A stretch of 64,000 bases of DNA, from positions 8,541,476 to 8,605,475 of the forward strand of contig OX155976.1 of NCBI GenBank assembly GCA_944548615.1, read 5' to 3'. The translations under genes were made by a program, and so were the position numbers. Under the pieces are notes generated by a model. It was given only the letters and a program-made list of their open reading frames with translations, was not told the origin of the DNA and ran no database searches. The stretch comes from Micropterix aruncella (Eukaryota; Arthropoda; Insecta; Lepidoptera; Micropterigidae). Position 1 is the first letter of the stretch. Each line of letters opens with the position of its first letter. Of this stretch, positions 50,401 to 59,400 are shown piece after piece.

Positions 50401-53400
50401 GATCATTATGGGGGTAAACTGCAATGGTCCACATCAGATTTAAAATTAAAGTGTCAAATCATCTCAGGAAGTGACGCAGACCCACAGGCTGCAAGCCTAG
50501 ATAGCCTGTGCGTAATAAGCCCTGAACATACTCATCAGACGAGCTGACTGTTTATAACAGAAAAAAAGATGTAAATGTACCTTTTCTTGTATGCTCTCTG
50601 TTGTGTTTTGGCTTTGGTGGGTGGGGGAGGGGGTGGCTGCGTGGGCGGCGGGTGATAGTGATGCCTTCTTCGACCTGTCAAAACGGCGATCCCACCGGCA
50701 CCGGCCACACCTTCGGCAGACTCTGATGAGCACTCGCTGTCCGTCTCCGAGAAGGCTGCAATCGGAAAAGATGTTTATTTTATGATGCTCCTAAACGGGC
50801 CACAGTTTCACTGCAATATGTGGCTGCAATACAATTGCCAGCAACACCAGCTATACTACAGTATACCAGACAGCAGCTTCTCGTTGTAAGGGCTAGGATA
50901 TGGTCTGTCCGCTACTCGGCCTACGCAGATATCCGAATGCTCGAAACGTCGCCAGCCTTTACTCATAATGATAACCATTCTCATTCGTTGGGACGTACCC
51001 CTCTGCCCAAATTCCTCGCACCCTCTTTCCGCATTGCCCTGTAGCTCGAGAGTAAAGCTACTGGTTGGTATACTGTGGCCCGGCCATATAGCCACACATG
51101 TTTCGTATGGTCCAAGCATTTTTACGTGTAGCCGGCATGTTGCTGGACGATCGCTTCGCAATCGAAAATACTGCAATATGGCCAGCTTTATTGTTGTTTC
51201 GTTTTGCGGCCTAAGTAAACAATGGCTTGCGCATACTTGATTTTGTGTCAATTTTTATTGTTTTTTTTTAGACGTATCATGGATTAGCATATTGTGGATT
51301 TGGTAATTCTGTATATTCTGTATATTTTTTAATCAAGCTAGATTATGAATAATATGAGGTTGCTGAATTGTAGTTTTTTTGGTGCGCTATTATAATACAT
51401 AACTAGCCAGATTTATCATTAACCGGCCGGATGCCAACAATGCCTAGCCGAGAGCAACTCATATTATTCATAGATCCGCGCATAGCCGTTTCAGCCGCCC
51501 CCCATATATATTATATAAATATATAAAATACATAAATAAGAAGGCTGCTTTCGTGAGCAACTTCATTGGCTTCCTATTCGCGATCAAAGAAATTTGCATA
51601 CGTTGTCGCTACTCTACAACATACTCAATAACCCCACTTCACCCTCCTATGTCAAGGAGAATTTCCACCCGTTGGGAGGCCACGGTCTTCCACTTCGATC
51701 AAGCCGGGATAACACACTCGCCATTCCGATACATCATTCTTATATTTACACGCACTGTTTTACAGTCCATTCTGCTCGTTTATGGAATCAGCTCCCTCAC
51801 TCTATCAGACATGCACCTTCGTTGCATACTTTCAAAAAGTTGTTGAAGAAACATTTATATTTACACAGGCACTAACTAAATACCTTACCTTGTCCTCTCC
51901 TTTATCCTTCCCTGGGCAACCTTAGCATAAGTTACTGACATATATTTGTATAAGTTTATTTCAAATTTAGCTTTGCTACTTCTTTGTGTATTGTACTGTG
52001 AAAATTAGGAATTATTTTATCAAATGGTTGACTGTAAGATATCGCTATAGCGATAAGTTCGCCATTTGTGCATAGTCTTCTTTATAAAACCAGTGTAATA
52101 TTTATAAAATTTTTATAGCTTGTATATGTTTTTATATATAATAAAGTTATTCTATTCTATTCTATTCTATTAATTACTAGGTAACAAGAGGGAGATCATG
52201 AAAAAACGATATTGTTAGTATTTATTTACAAAATCAAACAAAAAGTTGCGGCGCAGTTTTTTGTACGCGAAGGCTGGCTCCCGACCGGTTAAGATATTAC
52301 AATTATAAATAATTTATTAATTGTAAGTATTATCCTAACCCTAGCGGGGTTTTTGAATTGAAATAAACTTGAAACTTCTGAACTTTAAACTAAGTAACAC
52401 AGGCACTGAAGAAATGTCGTTTGAGAAATACTCACAGGGTGGTTGTTGTTTGTCGAGATGCCTGCGGTGTCTCGTTCGTCTACCACCGCCACTTGTATCC
52501 CGGCTGTATTCGTTAATCTATGAATGAATAAAATGAATATATTATTTCATTGGCATACTGTCAAATCAGACCTAAATTCTATTTTAATGTATTCCATCCT
52601 TCCCTATATTGTTGCCGTTATATAAAATAAATTTAATACAAAAAAATCTATGAAAAATATATATTTAATTAATTGAAATATTAACCCCTATTATATAATA
52701 TGTAGTTTCGCCAATGTTATTATTATTATTAATATTAGGACATTGTTCTTGCTGTTTCAAACAGATGGCATTACCTGGACTATGTGCGTGTAATTTCAGA
52801 TGGTAATATATTTGTACGGTAGTACTGTCACCACGGGCGTAGCTATAGCTTTCACATGGGGGGGGGTCCGCGGGTACGAAAATGTACAAAGATAAACTAG
52901 TTATTGGCCGAACTTCAAGCAGAAAAAGCAAAATTCTAAACTCCAATCTCAGTTATTTAAAAATTACATAAACATTAAAATACACGCAAGTTAATCGCGG
53001 ACAAATGATAGTTACTTTAAGTACCTACCTTAGGTAATAAAATAAGTAAATAATGTCGGTAGAGTATTTATTTATGACATTATATTCTACTTAATATTAT
53101 AAACGTGAACGTTTGTGAGGATGTATGGATGCGCTTTCACGCAAAACTTTAAAAACTTTAAAGTATTCTTAAACTTTAAATTTTTTAGCCTTTTACGCCT
53201 TATGGTCAACATATTTATAATTTTGTTAGGATCCAGTTGGACCGCTATATCACGATGAACACTCATCGATGCAAGCACAGTCAGTCGTTCATCTCCCGTG
53301 CTATTTCTCAAGTAGTTTTTCAACCTCTTTAAGGTTGAAAAACACCTCTCTGGGGTTGCTGTGGACACTGGGAGTGTGGCCGAAATAGTGAGCAGCATTT

Positions 53401-56400
53401 TTATTCTAGGAAAGAACTGATTCTCGCACTGGTCAAGAGTTTCTAGTGCGGTGGATGGTTTTTCCGTCATAGATTTTCAATGATTCTGCCATATTTCATA
53501 TTCAATTGGAAAAGTATTCACTTTAGTTTGTCCCAAAAATAATAGCGCTATTTTTTAAAGGCTTTCTTTTATCTTAGACTCATCATTGGTCTTTTCAGGC
53601 AGAATCATTTGTCGCTTGAACTCATCTGCTTTGCTTGCTCGAAAAGTAAAATAAAATAAAAATTAAAAATAAAATACAAACGGAGCTGCCATGGAATTCA
53701 CCGACCAAAAATCGGGCCCATCATATATAATTATTACACTTCTGGGAGGTGAAGGGTGGATTTCGGACTTACGACCGGCGGTGGTAGGTTTAGGACAGCT
53801 GTCTTGCCACATGTGAGTGTTCACCTTACCACCCATTCACTCCCCCTTCGAAGCGATAGAATTTGAGATGCAGAAATCGCGGTTTTAGATAATTTTTCTA
53901 GAAAGGAGTTGATTACTTTTCCTGGAGAGACCAAGATCTTTAAAAAGGTGAAACAAAGATTTAGCATAGACATAAAACATAGCTTCGTTTATCTTGTGCC
54001 TAGGCGGACAATATACTGATGTAATTGTAAGGTTGCCAAGCAGGTCTTCCACTAGAATAGATGTGGCCTGAATTTGACAAGTTTTATATTTTGGGAGTTC
54101 ATGATGCTTTATACAGTTCTTAATTATGACTGCAGTCCCTCCATGAGCTGTTCCATCTGGATGAAGTGTTGTAAATAGAGAAGCCTGGTATTCGCAGACA
54201 ACTTTGTAGAGTAAAATGGGTCTCTGATACAAGCAGGATATCCAATTTGTTAGATGTGAGTAGCATTTCTGCTTCTCGTCTATTCGGGGTTAACCCGTTT
54301 ATATTCCACGTAGCAATTCTGAGGTGGCTTATAACGATGGTTTGTTAACAAGCGTTGTGATTAGCCCCATTAAGATGCTCAGTTGTTGGATGAGTAAGTC
54401 GATTTTTTCAGCTTGTTTTGTAAGAAGCATTATCAATTCATTGGGTTCAGGATTCTCTTCATTTCGCTAAAAAAATCGCTCTTCACGGCTAAAAAAATGA
54501 TCAGAAATCGTTAGTTATACCAGCCTGGGGTGACGGTTCGCCCGATGTAGTCGACACCGCCCTACTGACATGTCAAACTTCGAGATTCCATGCGGTTTTG
54601 ATTGTTTCATTTGAGCCATTCTAGGCATTTTGTATAACCGCCATATTAAACTAAAGAACCTGAGGAAACTCGAGAGATCACCGGCGTGGAATGAATTGAT
54701 AAGTTTTTTTTTATTTGTGGAAAACTACCGCTGGTAAAAACGAAAACTAATCATGTTTTTAGTAGCCTACCCCCTGATTCTTTGATATTTGTATTATAGT
54801 TATTATTTCTAAATTTAGTTTCCTCGTTTTGGCTTTGAAACGCGGTGGCGCTTATCAAAGTTAATTTTCTTTTTTTCCTTCTTTTCGCAATTCCCTTGCT
54901 ATAACCTTACTCCTACAACCCGAGCTTAGTAGGGATGCGCCTCTAGCGGAAGAAAAAGCGGCAGTAAAAATCCTTATTGTACGAGTAAGAACCTAATACG
55001 AGGGTCGCTACTTAACTTTTGAGACAGACAAGTAAAAACAATTATTATCATCGAAAATGGCTTTAATGCATTTCAAAACACTCTCCATAAAAATCAATTC
55101 ACTTTTGCATGCGTTTGAACCAATTTTCGAAGCACTTTTACCACTCTGATGTGGTAACTCCAAAACATGCGTTTTGAAAACAGTTTCTTCAGGCGTTGAA
55201 AAATGTTGACCTTGCAATCTATTCTTGACGTGCAGGAATAAAAAGAAGTCATTGGGTGCCAAATCAGAGTTGTTCTGCGAATGACCGATCAATTCAATGT
55301 TTTGAGTGCTTACAAAGTCACTTGTTTGAGCCGATGTGTGAGAGCATGGTGGTAAACCATTCAGAATTGACCGTACGACGTTGCACTAAAGGCACTATTA
55401 CAACATGCTCATTTTTTCCGAAGAAACAAGCCACCATTTGCTTTCAAAGTGCTTCGTGAGCAAACAACTTTTGTTGGATTTGGCTTGTCTTGAAAAACCC
55501 ATACAGTCAACTGCTGTTTAGTTTCTGGCTCATATGCATAGATCAATGTTTTCTCATCTGTCACGATTTCATAGTTGTCTTTTGAAGCATCGCGACCGAA
55601 TTTTTTCAACATTTCTTTGCACTAATCGACACGAGCCTTTTTTTGAGCGATTGTTAAATTATGTGGTATCCAACGCGAACAGATCTTTTTAATGGCCAAA
55701 TGTTCATGCAATATTGAATGTATGCAAGTGGAACTAATACACAATCATGCCTCAATCTCCCGGTATGTCACATGATGATCTTGTATAAACACAGCATCGA
55801 TGTTTTGTGAAACAACAACAAATTTTGGACGACCTTCATAAAATTCGTCCTGGAGCGAACTACGACCACGATTAAATTCGGAAAACCAGCGAAAAACAGT
55901 GGCCAGCAATGATGCTTCATCACCAAAAGTCGAAGTGGGTTGATCGGCATACTGTTGTTACGTTAGTCCACGTCAAAAATCATAAAATATCAACGCACGA
56001 AAATGTTAACGATTTAATTCCATTTTTTGGCCAAAGTGAATTTTTTAACTCACTGTAACAACACAAATAGCACTCGTATGAAAAAAATCCGAGCTTGTAC
56101 ACCATTAAAAACGTCAAACTTTACGATGTTGATGTCAGATTTGACATATCTACACCGGTGGTGCCATATATCATAACTTAAGTAGCAACCCTCGTATAAA
56201 GGCGATTTAAATTATTGAGTTTACTTGTGCATATTGGACGTCAAGTTCAGTTTCCGAGCTGACCCCGGACGGATGCTGATGGTGATGACCAAAGGTGGAC
56301 TTTCCACCTTCGTGATGGCCGCCAGATCGATGGCTCTACAAAAATAATATTAAAACCAGTCAAGAGCGAGTTTGGTCTCGCGCCGATTTCGTACCTTATT

Positions 56401-59400
56401 AAGAGAATTCATGATATGAAACAATTTTACACACATTGAGTAGCTTAGCTTTGAGACATTGACTAACTAGAGAGAGGAGCTTTAAAAATCGATGGATATT
56501 GATATTTTTAACCCCAACGGTGTACATGAGCGTACCAGGACAGTGTCTCTGGATGTTTTGTACACGATCCAATACAGACAAAACTCAGATGTTTTGTAGA
56601 CCACGAGCATTTTTACCTTATGCCAAGGGGGCGACAGATCAAAAAAGTAAGATGCTAAACAAATTCGACATAAAAACGATTTTCAAACCTACACAAAATA
56701 CCACTGCAAAAGCGTGCTCATAACTGACTGAAGCGTTATCAAAACTGAATAAAATAATTAAAATTGAATGTTAGATTCAGTATTCAGTCAAAATATTGAA
56801 ATAAATCCATAACTATGAAGAAAATCTAAATAATAGAATCTAAAAATGTTAAAAATAACGAAAAAAAAGTGGCTTCTCTTATAGATGGTGTTTTTCTCAA
56901 TTAATGTTTACTTTATGTAATACTAGTTGGCCCGGCGAACTTCGTACCGCCTAACAGTCAATGAATGTCGTGTTACAGATTAGCTGAACTTAATTTATGA
57001 TTTTATGAAAGTAATACAATGAATATAAAATAAATATTTAGTTCACTACTTTATTAAGATAATAACACAAAAAGTAATATAAAAGTACAAAAATTAAGTA
57101 TATCAATCGCGTGTCAGCAAGACACGATTGAATTAAACTATTTACATATTGTGCAGCATGGGATGCACTCGGTTTAATTCTCTTCATTGAAGCACCTTGT
57201 GATATAAGTATATATATATATATATTTTTAATTAGACGCAAGAACAAATAAAGCGGATGATTTGCCGACACGTGAACATGCCACGTACAACTGACCATGA
57301 GAAAAACACGGATTTACATTTTGTATGGGAAAATGTTTTTTTCTTTTATTTTAATTTTTTGTTAACTGTCAAATTTTAGTTTTTAATAGTTATTCTGCTA
57401 TTCGGGACGGAGACAAATACTACAAATCAAAAACCATGAAAATCGGTCCAGCCGTTCTCGAGTTATAAGTGTTCGAACAAACCCGACTTGTTTTATATAT
57501 ATAGAAGATGAAAGCAATAGTCAGACAATAATTCCATGAATACTTGCATGATGAAACTATCATTTAAATGAATACAATGTTTGAAAAGTCATGGCTCTCG
57601 AATTCGGTCAGATCATAGAAAGGGATCTCTTTGATGTTTTTTTTAAATTGTATGTCCTTCAGCTGTTTAATAGTGGTAGGGAGTAGATTATAAAATTTTA
57701 TGCCAAGGTATACGAAACTTTTCTGCACTTTTACTGTCCTATTCGGATAAAAAGATTAAACGTTTAGGGTAAAAACAAAGCAAACCTTTCGATCTCGCCC
57801 CGTATGGCTTCCAGTGATGGTTATATGTTGGAGTGCATCTGTCACCTTTGTAAAGTTGTTCATGTCCAGTTTACCAGGTTGCTGTAATAATAATAATAAT
57901 AAGTTTAATGTGCAATTAACCTGAACAGTCTTTAACCCTTCGGCTACGTAATGACCAAATTTGGTTGCACATCAGAATACCGTTGACTATGTAACGACCA
58001 ATATTGGCGGCTTGCTCCCAGAGCACACAGTAATATTATTTTCTAATTCGAATGCATCCTAAAATCCATACCAAATATCTCATTATTACGATAGATACAT
58101 AGACGGCCGCTAGAATAAGTTCCCGCGTCATTTCGCTGATATTTCTGGTAAAATTCCATTGTCAAACATCATCATTTTTTTTTCTTCCAGAAATCCTCAA
58201 AATTTTTATTGGTTTTTATAAGCTAATTCTAACAGCCGTATTCAGAGTCGACACTCAAGGGGTCCCTCAACTCAAGTGTGCCCTAACTTGTCAGATTACT
58301 ATTCAAAAACCATACTTAAGTAAGCACTCAAGTAGGCTACTCGAGTGCGCCCTTAAGGGGGGCATCTTCCATACATTTTTGTATTCAGAGACAATACTTG
58401 AGTGTCGAGGAAGCTAAAATGGCCGACATTTCTTATGTTTTGAACTGTCAAATTCAAGTGAGGTCTCGAGCTCACTTTGGCGAGTGCGCGTTGAGTATTC
58501 CACTAATTAATGCGTGTTTTTTGTGAATTAAATCCATGAATTTGATAACTCTTTGGTTTATAATGATTGGGCCGATTTTATAAGCGTATTTACCGCGCCG
58601 CACGCGTCGTTATGTAAGGGATGTCAACATCTCTTTGACTTCTACTCCCCTGGAGAGTTTAAAAAACATTTCCGCCTCGCCATTGAAATGTTTTCTGATT
58701 CCGTTGGGTTTTAACGAAAACCGCGGATTTCCGATTCCGCCTGATGCAGTTAGTGCTAGCACTGAAATTCTTTGCCACCGGCAATTAGCCATACAATGCC
58801 AACCATAGCTATTATTTCTACCCATATTTTTGCTAATTCTTAGGTGAAGAAATTCTGCATCGAAATTCGGCGCAAAAAGAAGCGAACTAGCAAATGGCAA
58901 AACGAAAAAGACGAAAGAGCGCATCGAGGAAATCGATCACGAAACCGACAAGAAAAATACGCCGACGTCGAGCAAACGTCAGTGACAACAGCTGATGCAC
59001 CGACGGGTTTTTTTCAACCATAGAGCACAACCATTTTGTTCAAAGACAACGAAAACTCTATAGATCGTGTAATAGAAATGTATTAGTTTCGAATTAGAAA
59101 TGAATCCAATTGCTTGAGGGTCCCTTAAGTGCATACTCACTAAAGGGAGCCCTTAAGTAACGACTCTGAATAGCAATTTTGAGGGCGGTACTTGAGTGTC
59201 ACTCGAGTGAGTGTTCACTTAAGGTGTACTTAAGTATCGACTGTGAATACGGCTGTAAATATTTTTGTATGTAAATAAGCAAAACAAAATATTAACTTTG
59301 ATAGAGAATCTAATAAAGATCATGATATTATTTACAATTTCTAAATAGGGTTCCGTATTTTTCCGTAAGACAAGTACAAGTTAGAAATGCCGAGTTTTTT

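Noticed and set aside
50856..51251. 131-codon minus-strand ORF as a gene
   Set aside because: No recognisable motif, lies within a RhoGAP intron, and part recurs near 39000 as repeat sequence.
58610..58924. 104-codon minus-strand ORF as a host gene
   Set aside because: It lies inside the Harbinger element, whose decayed transposase is readable on the opposite strand.
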